64,000 nt of DNA. It comes from Entelurus aequoreus (lineage: Eukaryota > Chordata > Actinopteri > Syngnathiformes > Syngnathidae). Location of the stretch: positions 20,932,512-20,996,511 of the forward strand of contig NC_084733.1 of assembly GCF_033978785.1 (NCBI RefSeq), written 5' to 3'. Under the pieces are notes generated by a model. The model made no database searches. It worked only from the letters and a program-made list of their open reading frames with translations, and was not told the origin of the DNA. The translations under genes and the position numbers were made by a program. Below, piece after piece: positions 9,950 to 25,812 of this stretch (position 1 is the first letter of the stretch; the number at the start of each line of letters is the position of its first letter).

Positions 9950-12382
9950 AAAAATTACTTAAAAACAGCAAAGCATATAAAATATATTTGCTGTTTTGCT
10001 CCAGTCACATAGACAATCTTTGACTAATATTTTTGCGGAAGATAATAAAAACGGCAGAGCCAACCTCTCATATAAATAATTTTTGACTCTCATTTTAGAG
10101 GAAGATGCTTAATAGCAGCAGAGTGCTTTTGCCATATAAAGGATCTTGGACTGGCGTTTGTGGATGATGCTTGAAAATAGCAGAGTGCTCCTTTTAAATG
10201 GAGGGTCTTTAACCAGAGTTTTTTTTAGAAGCTGCTCTGGCGCATAAATTATCTTTGACCAGTGTTTTTGAGGAAGATGCTCAACAACAGTAGAGCACAT
10301 CTGTCACGTAAAGGATCTATGCTGTCTTTTTAGCATCTTCTGCAAAAATGCCAGCCAAAGTTCTCCTGTCGTATAGAAGATCGTTGACCAGTGTTGTAGT
10401 GGAAGATAATTAAAAACAGCACAGCCCTCTTGTCACAAAAAATTGTCTTTGACTTTTTAGGAAGATGCTTAAAAACAGAAAACGCTTTTTTGATATAAAG
10501 GACCTTTGACTGGGGTTTTTAAGAATCCTCTGCAAAAACACAACAGTGCTCCTTTTAAATGTAAGCTCTTTAACCAGAGTTTTTGTAAAAGAAATAAATG
10601 ATCTTTGACGAGTGTTTTTTGAGGAAGATGCTCAACAACAGCACAGCACTCCTGTCATCTAAAGGATCTTTGCTGTTTTTAAGCATCTTCTGCAAAAGTG
10701 CATGTCAGTGTGCTCCTGTCACATAAAGGATCTTTGACTAGTGTTTTGGCGGAAGATGCTTGATAACAACGGAGAGCTTTTGCCGTATAAAGGATCTTTG
10801 ACTGGCGTTTGTGGATGATGCTTGAAAATAGCAGAGTGCTCCTTTCAAATAAAGAATCTTTTACAAGAGTTTTTGCAGAAGTTGCTCCTGTCGCATAAAA
10901 GGATCCTTGACTAGTGTTTTTGAGGAAGATGCTCAACAACAGTAGAGCACTTCTGTCACGTAAAGGATCTTTGCTGTCTTTTTAAAGTCTTCTGCAAAAA
11001 CGCTGGCCAAAGTTCTCCTGTCACATAGAGGATCGTTTACTAGTGTTGTAGCGGAAGATAATTAAAAACAGCACAGCCCTCTTGTCACAAAAAACAATCT
11101 TTGACTTGCATTTTTAGGAAAACGCTTTTGTCATGTAAAGGATCTTTGACTGGGGTTTTTAAGAATCATCTGCAAAAACACAACAGTGCTCCTTTTAAAT
11201 GCAGGCTCTTTAACCAGAGTTTTTGCAGAAGAAATGAATGATATTTGACAAGTGTTTTTTGAGGAAGATGCTCAACAACAGCACAGCACTCCTGTCATCT
11301 AAAGGATCTTTGCTGTTTACAAGCATCTACTGCAAAAATGTTAGTCAGCGTGCTCCTGTCGCATAAAGGATCCTTGACTAGCGTTTTTGAGGAAGATGCT
11401 CCAAAACAGCAGCACACTCCTGTCGTATAAAGGATCTTTGCTGTTTTTAATCATATAGTGCAAAAATGCTAGTCACCGTGCTCCTGTCACAAAGAGGATC
11501 TTTGAATAGTGTTTTTGCACAAGATAATTAAAAACAGTAGAGCCCTTTTGTCATATTAACAGTCTTTGAGTAGCATTTTGCAGAACATGCTTAAAAACAG
11601 CAGTGCACTGTTGCCATATGAAGGATCTTTGCTGTTTTTGTGCATCTTCTGCAAAAATGCTTGTCAGTGTGCTCCTGTCACATAAAGGATCTTTGACTAG
11701 TGTTTGTGGATGATGCTTGAAAATAGCAGAGTGCTCCTTTCAAATGAAGGATCTTTAACTAGAGTTTTTGCAGAAGTTGCTCCTGTCGCATAAAAGGATC
11801 CTTGACTAGTGTTTTTGAGGAAGATGCTCAACAACAGTAGAGCACTTCTGTCACGTAAAGGATCTTTGCTGTCTTTTTAAAATCTTCTGCAAAAACGCTG
11901 GCCAAAGTTCTCCTGTCACATAGAGGATCGTTTACTAGTGTTGTAGTGGAAGATAATTAAAAACAGCACAGCCCTCTTGTCACAAAAAACAATCTTTGAC
12001 TTGCATTTTTAGGAAAACGCTTTTGTCATGTAAAGGATCTTTGACTGGGGTTTTTAAGAATCATCTGCAAAAACACAACAGTGCTCCTTTTAAATGCAGG
12101 CTCTTTAACCAGAGTTTTTGCAGAAGAAATGAATGATATTTGACAAGTGTTTTTTGAGGAAGATGCTCAACAACAGCACAGCACTCCTGTCATCTAAAGG
12201 ATCTTTGCTGTTTTTAATCATCTACTGCAAAAATGTTAGTCAGCGTGCTCCTGTCGCATAAAGGATCCTTGACTAGCGTTTTTGAGGAAGATGCTCCAAA
12301 ACAGCAGCACACTCCTGTCGTATAAAGGATCTTTGCTGTTTTTAATCATATAGTGCAAAAATGCTAGTCACCGTGCTCCTGT
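9950..12382 (-). repeat. Minisatellite array, ~65-bp unit with a ~900-bp higher-order repeat
   Basis: Dozens of units carry the order AAAGGATCTTTGACTAGTG, TTTTTGAGGAAGATGCT, AACAGCAGAGC, CTCCTGTC. Blocks near 10884-11440 and 11788-12382 are almost identical over more than 550 bp, giving a higher-order period of about 900 bp. Orientation is opposite to the related units at 3366-5370. The array runs directly into the assembly gap, so its true length is probably greater. Confidence 0.9.
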
Positions 12383-12402
12383 NNNNNNNNNNNNNNNNNN
12401 NN
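12383..12402. other. Assembly gap (20 N)
   Basis: Twenty Ns. The round size suggests a placeholder of unknown length, located where the minisatellite meets unique sequence. Confidence 0.99.
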
Positions 12403-12698
12403 CTCCGCATATACAAAGATGTCTGCCGAAGAGTCAAGGACAGGTTGTGCTGCTGATGCAGGTTTGTGGCTGTCTTGGAGGCGGGGGAAGCACTTCATGT
12501 GACGTGGATGAGGGGAAGCAAGGATGGAGGGATGCAGGGAAAAGAAGAAGGACTCACATGCTCTCTCCTGCAGGCCCATCTAATTACCAAGAGTCATGCA
12601 TGAACAGTAATATATGTTAGTAATATAAAGTGTCCATAAATCACGTTAATTTACTGATGAACTATAGTATAGGACACTAGGTCTGTGACTATGTAGGC
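12403..12698. other. Short unique segment, no gene established
   Basis: A minus-strand frame (start at 12579, running into the gap) contains HKPASAAQPVLDSSADIFVY. I do not recognise it. Because the frame runs into Ns its extent cannot be judged. Confidence 0.25.
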
Positions 12699-12747
12699 CA
12701 GGGGTCCCCAAACTTTTTGACCCGGGGGCCGCATTGGGTTGAAAAAA

Positions 12748-13047
12748 TTAGCCATCCTCATGCTTCTGGCAAGCTTCTGGTTGAGTTTTTGACCACTCCT
12801 CTTGACGAAATTGGTGCAGTTCAGCTAAGTTTGTTCTAGCCTGATTTAGCCATTCCTTTACCACTTTTGACGTGGGTTTGGGGTCATTGTCCTGTTGGAA
12901 CACCCAACTGCGCCCAAGACCCAACCTCCGGGCTGATGATTTTAGGTTGTCGTAATTGCTGGGTATTGTGGCCAAACAGCTCAATTTTTGTTTCATCTGA
13001 CCACAGAACTTTCCTCCAGAAGGTCTTATCTTTGTCCATGTGGTATA
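12748..13047 (-). pseudogene. Tc1 transposase fragment, minus strand
   Basis: Translation on the minus strand gives KTFWRKVLWSDETKIELFGH, a stretch matching Tc1/mariner transposases, then an internal deletion and QDNDPKPTSK with later EEWSK. Frameshifts and stops break it. It lies head-to-head with a second fragment on the plus strand. Confidence 0.8.
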
Positions 13048-13091
13048 AGATGAAACAAAAATTGAGCTGTTTGGCCACAATACCCAGCAAT
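12955..13091. repeat. Perfect ~44-bp inverted repeat within the Tc1 fragments
   Basis: The arm at about 12955-12998 (containing GGGTATTGTGGCCAAACAGC) is exactly complementary to 13048-13091, with a loop of about 49 bp. It arises because two copies of the same Tc1 region lie head-to-head. Confidence 0.9.
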
Positions 13092-13562
13092 ATGTTTGGA
13101 GGAGAAAAGTTGAGGCCTTTAATCCCAGGAACACCATACCTACCGTCAAGCATGGTGGTGGTAGTGTTATGCTCTGGGCCTGTTTTGCTGCCAATGGAAC
13201 TGGTGCTTTACAGAGAGTAAATGGGACAATGAAAAAGGAGGATTACCTCCAAATTCTTCAGGACAACCTATAATCATCAGCCTGGAGGTTGGGTCTTGGG
13301 CACAGTTGGGTGTTCTAACAGGACAATGACCCCAAACACACGTCAAACGTGGTAAAGGAATAGCTAAATCAGGCTAGAATTAAGGTTTTAGAATGGCCTT
13401 CCCAAAGTCCTGACTTAAACGTGTGGACAATGCTGAAGAAACAAGTCCATGTGAAAAACCCAACCAATGTAGCTGAACTGCACCAATTTTGTCAAGAGGA
13501 GTGGTCAAAAATGCAACCAGAAGCTTGCAGAAGCTTGTGGATGGCTATCCTCTGACGAGCAG
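13033..13562 (+). pseudogene. Tc1 transposase fragment, plus strand
   Basis: The plus strand encodes KIELFGHN-like sequence only as the start of an inverted copy, then VKHGGGSVMLWACFAANG, DNDPKHTS and WPSQSPDLN in order, as in the C-terminal two-thirds of a Tc1 transposase. The motif after SPDLN is deleted (VWTMLKK follows instead of the usual residues that supply the final acidic residue), and in-frame stops are present, so it is dead. Confidence 0.85.
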
Positions 13563-13626
13563 CGAAACCTGCGAAACAGGCTTGTAGGGATGATATAGCC
13601 TCTTGTGTTTTTTCCTGACCTAACGT

Positions 13627-14122
<496 letters not shown>

Positions 14123-14443
14123 TCTTTGCAGATTAGACAGACTGCCTTATCCTAACACTGAACAAAAAAAAAAGTCGTATGTCCACTGATGTTTAAAAAC
14201 TCTTCACTCGGAATCTGTTTTACGTTTCCCCAACCATTTCGCCATTTTTTTCCCTCGTGCACTAATTGACTGACACTGCGGCGCCAGCGGGATGGCGTCT
14301 TGTTATTGATGGGAAAATGCATTTTTAGACAATATGATTTGCAGCAACAAGCGGTAGAAAATGGGTTGATGGATGGGCTAGAAATTATACAAAAAAAACA
14401 AACAAAAAAACAACAAAAAAAATAAATAAAAAAAATAAAATAA

Positions 14444-14575
<132 letters not shown>

Positions 14576-14687
14576 ATTTTTTTTAAATATTTTTTATTTT
14601 TTTATTTCATTTTATTTTTTATTTTTACTCTGGACTTCCCGCTGGCAGGCCGTATCTGGCCCACGGGCCATAGTTTGGGGACCACTG

Positions 14688-15249
14688 AGGCCGGTCAGAT
14701 TAACGTTTATTGAATGTATCTTACGAAAAGCTAAATGGCCTTGAAAAAAATAGTTCCAATCACAACTTGACGACCGGCAGTGTTTCTCAAAAATATATAT
14801 ATATTAAAACACGCTGCACCTGTTGATTCATTTCGAAAAAACATATTTTATTCTGAAAGGAAAACCCCGGAAACCGAAAGTGTGGCGTCTACACTACGCT
14901 GTGAATCAGAAGTATTTGAAATGTGTATTTGAGCTAATTAGGGATTAAGAAGTTGCCATTCTGTGATATACTTTTTAATGAATTGAAACGCCTAGTTTCT
15001 ACAAACTGTTGTCCTGTAATTCCTCAGTTTGTGCTCAATGCCGACATGTAATGTGAAATAGTTCATTTGCGTTCATGAGCCATACGAATAAATAACAAGC
15101 GCCACGTCTTTGGACTCTTCAGTTTGCCGAGAAAAGCAGACTACAGCAGGGATTCTCAACTGGACGTAAGTCAAAAATATATTAATTTTAAACATTGAAT
15201 GTTTTTTTAAAAAAATATTTAATTATTTTAAGGTAACCACCGTAAACAG
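14688..15249. other. Unique AT-rich spacer
   Basis: No frame, repeat or motif that I can support. It ends exactly where the long inverted-repeat element begins. Confidence 0.4.
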
Positions 15250-17141
15250 GTGTTGTGCCTGAAAACGCACCCCTGCCATAGAATGCACCCCCGGACGCGG
15301 GAGCGCGCTTACGTCACTCGCTTACGTCACTCGCTTACGTCACTCGTCTCGAAAAGTATATCTAAACTCGGCTGTAATCACCGAAGTGGCTGAAATCGCC
15401 TCTTTTAAATCGCCTCTTTCGGCATAAAAAAGTACATAAAGTGAAATAATCCACGTATTCTTTACTTGTGGATGGATTAAAAATTGTGAGCCTTTAATGA
15501 TTTCGCCGTCATTAGATCAGATAAGGCGAAAACAATAACCAATTAATATTGGAATATTTGCTGTCCCGAAAATGTAGTATTAATTGTCTACCTTGACAGC
15601 TTACTGTAAAGAATATATACACCAAAGTAAACCTCTATATGTACTTTTTTAGAGACATCAAGGAGAACGAACGTTTGCTGCTTCATTCGACGTGTTGTCG
15701 TGATCCAATACTCGTATTTTAAAAAATATGACATTTTCTTTAACTTTAAGAAGCTCATGGGTGGATGGATGAATAAATAAATGAATGCATCTGATATCTA
15801 CCATTGATTTGGTTTTAAGAAGTTTCAAATTGAACATTCACAAATAACGTTAAGTACCCGAAGTACCAGAGGTGGAGTTATGATGGGGGTGCATTTTCCA
15901 CAGCTGCCGTAGAATGCACCCCCCATCTATCTCTGGCTAGGAAGGTCATAAAGACATGACACTCACCCTGGTTACTCATCATAGCCCCCTCTGTGTACAG
16001 TGAAAACCATGTGATGATCGGACCACCAGAAGTGGAGTTAGGGTGGGGGTGCATTTTCAGGCAGGACGTTCAGGCCTGCTGCCTGAGAATGCACCCCCTA
16101 TCTATCTCTGGCTAGGAAGGTCATAGAGACTTGGCACTCACCCTGGTGACTCATCATAGCCCCCACAGTGCACAGTGAAAACCATGTGAAAATTGGACTA
16201 CCAGAAGTGGAGTTAGGCTGGGGGTGCATTTTCAGGCAGGACGTTCAGGCCAGTTGCCTGAGAATGCACCCCCTATCTATCTCTGGCTAGGAAGGTCATA
16301 GAGACTTGGCACTCACCCTGGTGACTCATCATAGCCCCCTCAGTGCACAGTGAAAACCATGTGAAAATTGGACTACCAGAAGTGGAGTTAGGGTGGGGGT
16401 GCATTTTCAGGCAGGATGTTCAGGCCTGCTGCCTGAGAATGCACCCCCTATCTATCTCTGGCTAGGAAGGTCATAGAGACTTGGCACTCACCCTGGTGAC
16501 TCATCATAGCCCCCTCAGTGCACAGTGAAAACCATGTGAAAATTGGACTACCAGAAGTGGAGTTAGGGTGGGGGTGCATTTTCAGGCAGGACGTTCGGGC
16601 CTGCTGCCTGAGAATGCACCCCCTATCTATCTCTGGCTAGGAAGGTCATAGAGACTTGGCACTCACCCTGGTGACTCATCATAGCCCCCTCAGTGTACAG
16701 TGAAAACCATGTGATGATCGGACTACCAGAAGTGGAGTTATGATGGGGGTGCATTTTCCACAGCTGCCGTAGAATGCACCCCCCCATCTATCTCTGGCTA
16801 GGAAGGTCATAGAGACATGACACTCACCCTGGTGACTCATCATAGCCCCCCTCAGTGTACAGTGAAAACCATGTGAAAATTGGACCACCACAGGTGGAGT
16901 TAGGGTGGGGGTGCATTTTCAGGCAGGACGTTCAGGCCTGCTGCCTGAGGATGCACCCCCCTATCTATCTCTGGCTAGGAAGGTCATAGAGACTTGACAC
17001 TCACCCTGGTGACTCATCATAGCCCCCTCTGTGTGCAGTGAAAAACCATGTGATGATCGGACCACCAGAAGTGGAGTTAGGGTGGGGGTGCATTTTCAGG
17101 CAGGACGTTCAGGCCAGTTTGCCTGAGAATGCACCCCCTAT
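15250..17141 (+). repeat. Left inverted terminal repeat with ~7 tandem units
   Basis: A subterminal unique part (to about 15860) is followed by about seven units of 170-178 bp. Each has GTGGAGTTAGGGTGGGGG, TGCATTTT, an inner palindrome-like GGCAGGACGTTCAGGCC...CTGCCTGA, GAATGCACCCCC, ATCTATCTCTGGCTAGGAAG and ACTCACCCTGGTGACTCATC. Two unit variants alternate, one with CACAGCTGCCGTAGAATG in place of the GGCAGGACGTTC segment. Confidence 0.9.
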
Positions 17142-17409
17142 GTTTTTTCTTGGTATGTACAGTGTCCCCAGTCTTCAGGTCAGAGGAGAAGAAATATAAT
17201 TTCTTATCAAACAAGGTATAATGCAATTTCTTTTAATGCAAACAAATAACAAAATCCACACATAGTTAAATAATTTATATATACAATATTCAAAGTCAAA
17301 CGTCAAATAAAGTAAACCCAAAGACAATCAAAATAGAACACTTTTTTGTAATAAAATTTAACTTCTCAGAAGCAAACTATACATCTATAAACAGAAATAT
17401 TATTAGATA

Positions 17410-20018
<2,609 letters not shown>

Positions 20019-20240
20019 CTGTAAATAAGAGGAACTAATGAGAATGTTGTTGTTTTATAGTCCAAAATAGCTCTGTACAACGAAGGATCCATTTCCACTA
20101 GTAAATCTTGAAACCACTTTGCACATTTGCCAAACTATCGATTTTCCTCAAAATCTGAAAGCTATCAATTAAGTGCGACCGCGGATTGATACCTGGCAAT
20201 GGAAAAACACCCATGGTGATATGTCACCTTCAAAGGGATT

Positions 20241-20757
20241 TAAATGATATTGTTGCAATTTAACATACATTGATGCACAATAACGTAAAATCAACTATAA
20301 TTAGTTTATTCAAATTTACTCTAGAGTTTAATTGAGAAAAGAAAACGTAAATTGTGAGAAGGTAATATGGCTTGCTTAAATGATATTGTTGCAATTCAAC
20401 ATACATTGATACACAATAAGGTAAAATCAACTATAATCAGTTTATTCAAAATTACTCTAGAGTTTAATCGAGAAAAGAAAACGTAAATTGTGAGAAGTTA
20501 ATATGGCTTGTGTGATATTTAGATATACGCTGGCTGCGTGGTGACGTCAACACGCACTATAGTGGACAATGTTAGAACAGTTACGCCTGATGCATAAAGT
20601 ACACCTACAAACATTACAGCTTGCTTAAATGATATTGTTGCAATTCAACATACATTGATACACAATAAGGTAAAATCAACTATGATTAGTTTATTCAAAT
20701 TTACTCTAGAGTTTAATCGAGAAAAGAAAACGTAAATTGTGAGAAGGTAATATGGCT
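20241..20757 (+). repeat. Three ~135-bp direct repeats in the foldback core
   Basis: Segments beginning near 20241, 20376 and 20624 share AAATGATATTGTTGCAATT, ACTCTAGAGTTTAAT and CGTAAATTGTGAGAAG with few differences. The second and third are separated by about 110 bp of unique sequence. They lie upstream of the Ulp1/PHD gene and could hold its promoter, but I see no decisive core promoter element. Confidence 0.85.
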
Positions 20758-21029
20758 TCCTATCAAAATCACTGGCAAATAAAAACAAACGCAGTAATAT
20801 TGGTATAGATTTTTATTTATTTTGTGTTACATAGAAACAACACTGCACTTCTTCTGAATTGGAACATCCAAAAGGAACCAACTTTGAAACCATCATTTTC
20901 TTTTCTTCTGGAAACATGTTAAGAGACCAATAAGTTGTGTGTTTTGGATTGACACAGCAGTGTGTGTGAGCGTGTGAGTGTGTGTGCGCGTGTGTGTAAT
21001 ATATATATATATATATATAAATATATATA

Positions 21030-23070
21030 ATGCACCCCCCACTGCAAGGAAAGGGCTATGATGAGTCACCAGGGTGAGTGTCATGTCTCTATGACCTTCC
21101 TAGCCAGAGATAGATGGGGGGTGCATTCTATGGCAGGTAAAAAATGCACCCCCAACCTAACTCCACTTCTGGTGGTCCAATTTTCACATGGTTTTCACTG
21201 TACACAGAGGGGGCTATGATGAGTCACCAGGGTGAGTGTCATGTCTCTATGACCTTCCTAGCCAGAGATAGATGGGGGGTGCATTCTATGGCAGATAAAA
21301 AATGCACCCCCACCCTAACTCCACTTCTGGTGGTCCAATTTTCACATGGTTTTCACTGTACACAGAGGGGGCTATGATGAGTCACCAGGGTGAGTGTCAT
21401 GTCTCTATGACCTTCATAGCCAGAGATAGATAGGGGGTGAATTCTCAGGCAACTGGCCTGAACGTCCTGCCTGAAAATGCACCCCCACCCTAACTCCACC
21501 TGTGGGGGTCCAATTTTCACATGGTTTTCACTGTACACTGAGGGGGCTATGATGAGTCACCAGGGTGAGTGTCATGTCTCTATGACCTTCCTAGCCAGAG
21601 ATAGATGGGGGGTGCATTCTACGGCAGCTGTGGAAAATGCACCCCCATCATAACTCCACTTCTGGTAGTCCGATCATCACATGGTTTTCACTGTGCACTG
21701 AGGGGGCTATGATGAGTCACCAGGGTGAGTGCCAAGTCTCTATGACCTTCCTAGCCAGAGATAGATAGGGGGTGCATTCTCAGACAGCCGTCCTGAACGT
21801 CCTGCCTGAAAATGCACCCCCACCCAAACTCCACTTCTGGTAGTCCAATTTTCACATGGTTTTCATTGTGCACTGAGGGGGCTATGATGAGTCACCAGGG
21901 TGAGTGCCAAGTCTCTATGACCTTCCTAGCCAGAGATAGATAGGGGGTGCATTCTCAGGCAGCAGACCTAAACGTCCTGCCTGAAAATGCACCCCCACCC
22001 TAACTCCACTTCTGGTAGTCCAATTTTCACATGGTTTTCACTGTGCACTGAGGGGGCTATGATGAGTCACCAGGGTGAGTGCCAAGTCTCCATGACCTTC
22101 CTAGCCAGAGATAGATAGGGGGTGCATTCTCAGGCAGCAGGCCTGAACGTCCTGCCTGAAAATGCACCCCCACCCTAACTCCACTTCTGGTGGTCCGATC
22201 ATCACATGGTTTTCACTGTACACAGAGGGGGCTATGATGAGTAACCAGGGTGAGTGTCATGTCTTTATGACCTTCCTAGCCAGAGATAGATGGGGGGTGC
22301 ATTCTACGGCAGCTGTGGAAAATGCACCCCCATCATAACTCCACCTCTGGTACTTCGGGTACTTAACGTTATTTGTGAATGTTCAATTTGAAACTTCTTA
22401 AAACCAAATCAATGGTAGATATCAGATGCATTCATTTATTTATTCATCCATCCACCCATGAGCTTCTTAAAGTTAAAGAAAATGTCATATTTTTTAAAAT
22501 ACGAGTATTGGATCACGACAACACGTCGAATGTAGCAGCAAACATTCGTTCTCCTTGATGTCTCTAAAAATGTACATATAGAGGTTTACTTTGGTGTATA
22601 TATTCTTTACAGTAAGCTGTCAAGGTAGACAATTAATACTACATTTTCGGGACAGCAAATATTCCAATATTAATTGGTTATTGTTTTCGCCTTATCTGAT
22701 CTAATGACGGCGAAATCATTAAAGGCTCACAATTTTTAATCCATCCACAAGTAAAGAATACGTGGATTATTTCACTTTATGTACTTTTTTATGCCGAAAG
22801 AGGCGATTTCAGCCACTTGAATGACGGCGAAATCATTAAAGGCTCACAATTTTTAATCCATCCAAAAGTAAAGAAAACTTGGATTATTTCACTTTATGTA
22901 CTTTTTTATGCCGAAAGAGGCGATTTAAAAGAGGCGATTTCAGCCACTTCGGTGATTACAGCCGAGTTTAGATATACTTTTCGAGACGAGTGACGTAAGC
23001 GAGTGACGTAAGCGCGCTCCCGCGTCAGGGGGTGCATTCTATGGCAGGGGTGCGTTTTCAGGCACAACAC
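21030..23070 (-). repeat. Right inverted terminal repeat with ~8 tandem units
   Basis: This is the reverse complement of the left arm. About eight units are followed by the same subterminal unique part, which is partly duplicated (about 22700-22818 recurs at 22823-22935). Unit order and number differ from the left arm, so the arms exchange or lose units independently while staying highly similar. Confidence 0.9.
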
Positions 23071-24110
23071 CGGAAGTATGCTATAGCTTCCATAGACGTC
23101 TTTCTCGACACTGCAATTCGAAAGTACGTTGTCGCAAACATGTATTTAAATGTATTTTTTGTTCATTAAGGATTTGGAAATGACGACTTTGTGATGAATA
23201 GTAATGTGCTTTCTTTTTAATTAATGTAACTGACATTAATTAACAAACACAATCAGTTTAACATACTCGCTGTTGTGTCCAGTGCTGATAATACATGATT
23301 ATATTATCTGCACTATTATGCTAATTTTGTACTTTTTGCTAATTATGTAATTTTGTTATATAGTTGGTAAAATTATATTTTACTTATAGTTTTTTTTAAT
23401 GGAATGCACTTTGTACATGTAATTATGAGTATATACAATTGGTACAATTTTAAGGCCCTTTTTAAGAAACATATGTGAAAGCCTGTCATATGATAGTAAT
23501 ATTACCTTGATATATAGTTAATTTTCATTTGTTTGGTTACAATATTTTTCCAAACATGCAGAAATAATATGCACAAAAATATACATTTTGTATAATTATG
23601 TTAACAAAGACTGAAATAGCATTAATTTCCCGTCACACATTGTCTCTCCTATTTGGTTGAGAAAGCTTGCAGCGCCCCAGTGTGGGCATATTGCTGCAAA
23701 CAAAATATATCAACATGTTTATGCCTTCATGGATTAAGGTGGATTATATGGAAATGTGACGTTAAAAATTATAGTGCACAGTGCACACCGTCAGAGATGT
23801 ATTAATTAATCGTATTGTTTGGTTGTGGTCATCATAATTCTACACGGTACAGTGCTGCAGATGATCTAAAAGTGGTGTTTAACTTACTATTTGTATTTAT
23901 TCAATAGTGTGGCCTGCAGACATCAATGCAGTTAATTAGAAAGTTGCTCCCATAGTTTTCACTCTACAAAAGAAAATGCATGTTTAAATTGGAAAACTAA
24001 TTTGGAGTATTTAAAACAAATGTTTTGACATTATTATTATTTTTTTTGCCTTGCTTATTTTGTAATTTGATGCAATTAATTAACATGAAGCAATGAGCTT
24101 AATTTAAGGA
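23071..24110. other. AT-rich unique sequence
   Basis: No frame or repeat that I can name. Confidence 0.4.
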
Positions 24111-24114
24111 ATTA

Positions 24115-24330
24115 TTAGTTTAGTTTAGTCTTTATTTGAAGGGACAATGCACAGAAACATTCAACTCAAAGACAGATATGTTCTGCACCAGATTATAGCT
24201 AAACAGCTAATTTCCATCTGCAGTCCCTGGCTACCTAAATTAAAGGGATACAAAAATCATGCAATAAAATTATAACAATAAAATCATACCATAGCATGTA
24301 ATCAAATTAAGAAAAGTCATAAAATGCCCT
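24115..24330 (+). mobile_element. Dispersed-repeat fragment (LINE 3'-end-like)
   Basis: The segment TCTTTATTTGAAGGGACAAT, with CTGCAGTCCCTGGCTACC further on, resembles a widespread fish non-LTR retrotransposon 3' end. Boundaries are unclear and no coding sequence remains. Confidence 0.4.
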
Positions 24331-24700
24331 TTCATTGACACATACTTAATATACAATACAACCACACCTCATTTACATCATCACACAAAGACAATACATG
24401 CTCTTGTTCACATCTGTCATCATTTGTAAAAACAATCATGATTTTTATCAAACACACCTCACAGTTTACAACAAAATGCTCTCATGGATAAATATAATAC
24501 ACATTAAGTTGATGTGTCAATCATAGTGCCCACCTTAGTGACCGTGTGAGCAGCTAGGTAACCACTAGGTGTCGCCAAAAACAAATTAGCACTCCACTTT
24601 AGCTTAAAAACAGCATAAGTCTGTCATAGTGTTTTTTTCATTCCTAACATTGTTCTCCAAGTAATATTACTTGATCAAAGTCTTTTTTATCATTCCGCAC

Positions 24701-25812
24701 TAGTGTTGTCCCGATACCAATATTTTGGTACCGGTACCAGTAATAGTTTTTGGTACTTTCCGATATTTTTCTAAATAAAGTGGACCACAAAAAATTGCAT
24801 TATTGGCTTTATTTTAACAAAAAAATATTACCATACATTAAACATATGTTTCTTATTGCAAGTTTGTCCTTAAATAAAATAGTGAACATACAAGACAACT
24901 TGTCTTTTAGTAGTAAGTAAACAAACAAAGGCTCCGAATTTAGCTGCTGACGTATGCAGTAACATATTGTGTCATTTATCATTCTATTATTTTGTCAAAA
25001 TTATTAAGGACAAGTGGTAGAAAATTAATTATTAATATACGTGTTCATTTACTGCTAATATCTGTCTACTTTCTCTTTAAACATGTTCTATCTACACTTC
25101 TGTTAAAACGTAATAACCACTTATTCTTCTGTTGTTTGGATGCTTTACATTAGTTTTGGATGATACCACAAATTTGGGTATCAATCCGATACCAAGTAGT
25201 TACATTGGTCATATTCAAAGTCTTCATGTGTCCAGGGACATATTTCTTGAGTTTATAAACATAAAATACATTTTAAAAAAGCGAAAGAAGATGTTGTGAT
25301 GCCAAAAAATATCGATGTAATCATAGTAGTATCAACTAGATACACTCCTGTACTTGATATCATTACAATGGATGTTAGGTGTAGATTCACCAATGGTGTT
25401 TGTTTACATTGTGACGCTGGTGAGCTACGGTGTGTAGTGAAGCATAATAAGGGTATTCCTTGTCCTGCAGGGATGATACTTGTAAGAAACATACTTTATT
25501 TGTGGCCATGGAGACAAGGATTAGGGATTTAGAAGTAACTAAAACACTGTCGACTGGGGCTGGACTTTAGCCGCTAGCTAGCCAGCCATGTCTTAAATCA
25601 CCTCTTCCTGAGGGCGTTTCAGTGTTATAACTTCACCTTTATCGTTAGTTTTTAAGACAAAATGCGTCCGTTCTCCCTTTTCTGTCTACACACTGTGTCT
25701 GTTTGTAAGTATTCCGTGATTGACATGCTCGTCTGCTCGTAAACCAACAATGAAACGACGTGACGACCAATGTCGCTATCGGAAATTAAAAAGTTACATT
25801 GGGACACCCCTA
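24701..25812 (+). mobile_element. Decayed hAT-like element
   Basis: The left end TAGTGTTGTCCCGATACC and right end TGGGACACCCCTA are imperfect inverted repeats of hAT type, with the repeated GATACCAATATTTTGGTACC motif inside. The flanks do not show a clear 8-bp duplication. Internal frames have no transposase motif. Confidence 0.6.

Noticed and set aside
16679..16891. Open frame with HGFHCTLRGAMMSHQGECHV, recurring in both arms of the foldback element
   Set aside because: It lies in the tandem units; frames shift between units and no family is evident. A repeat by-product.
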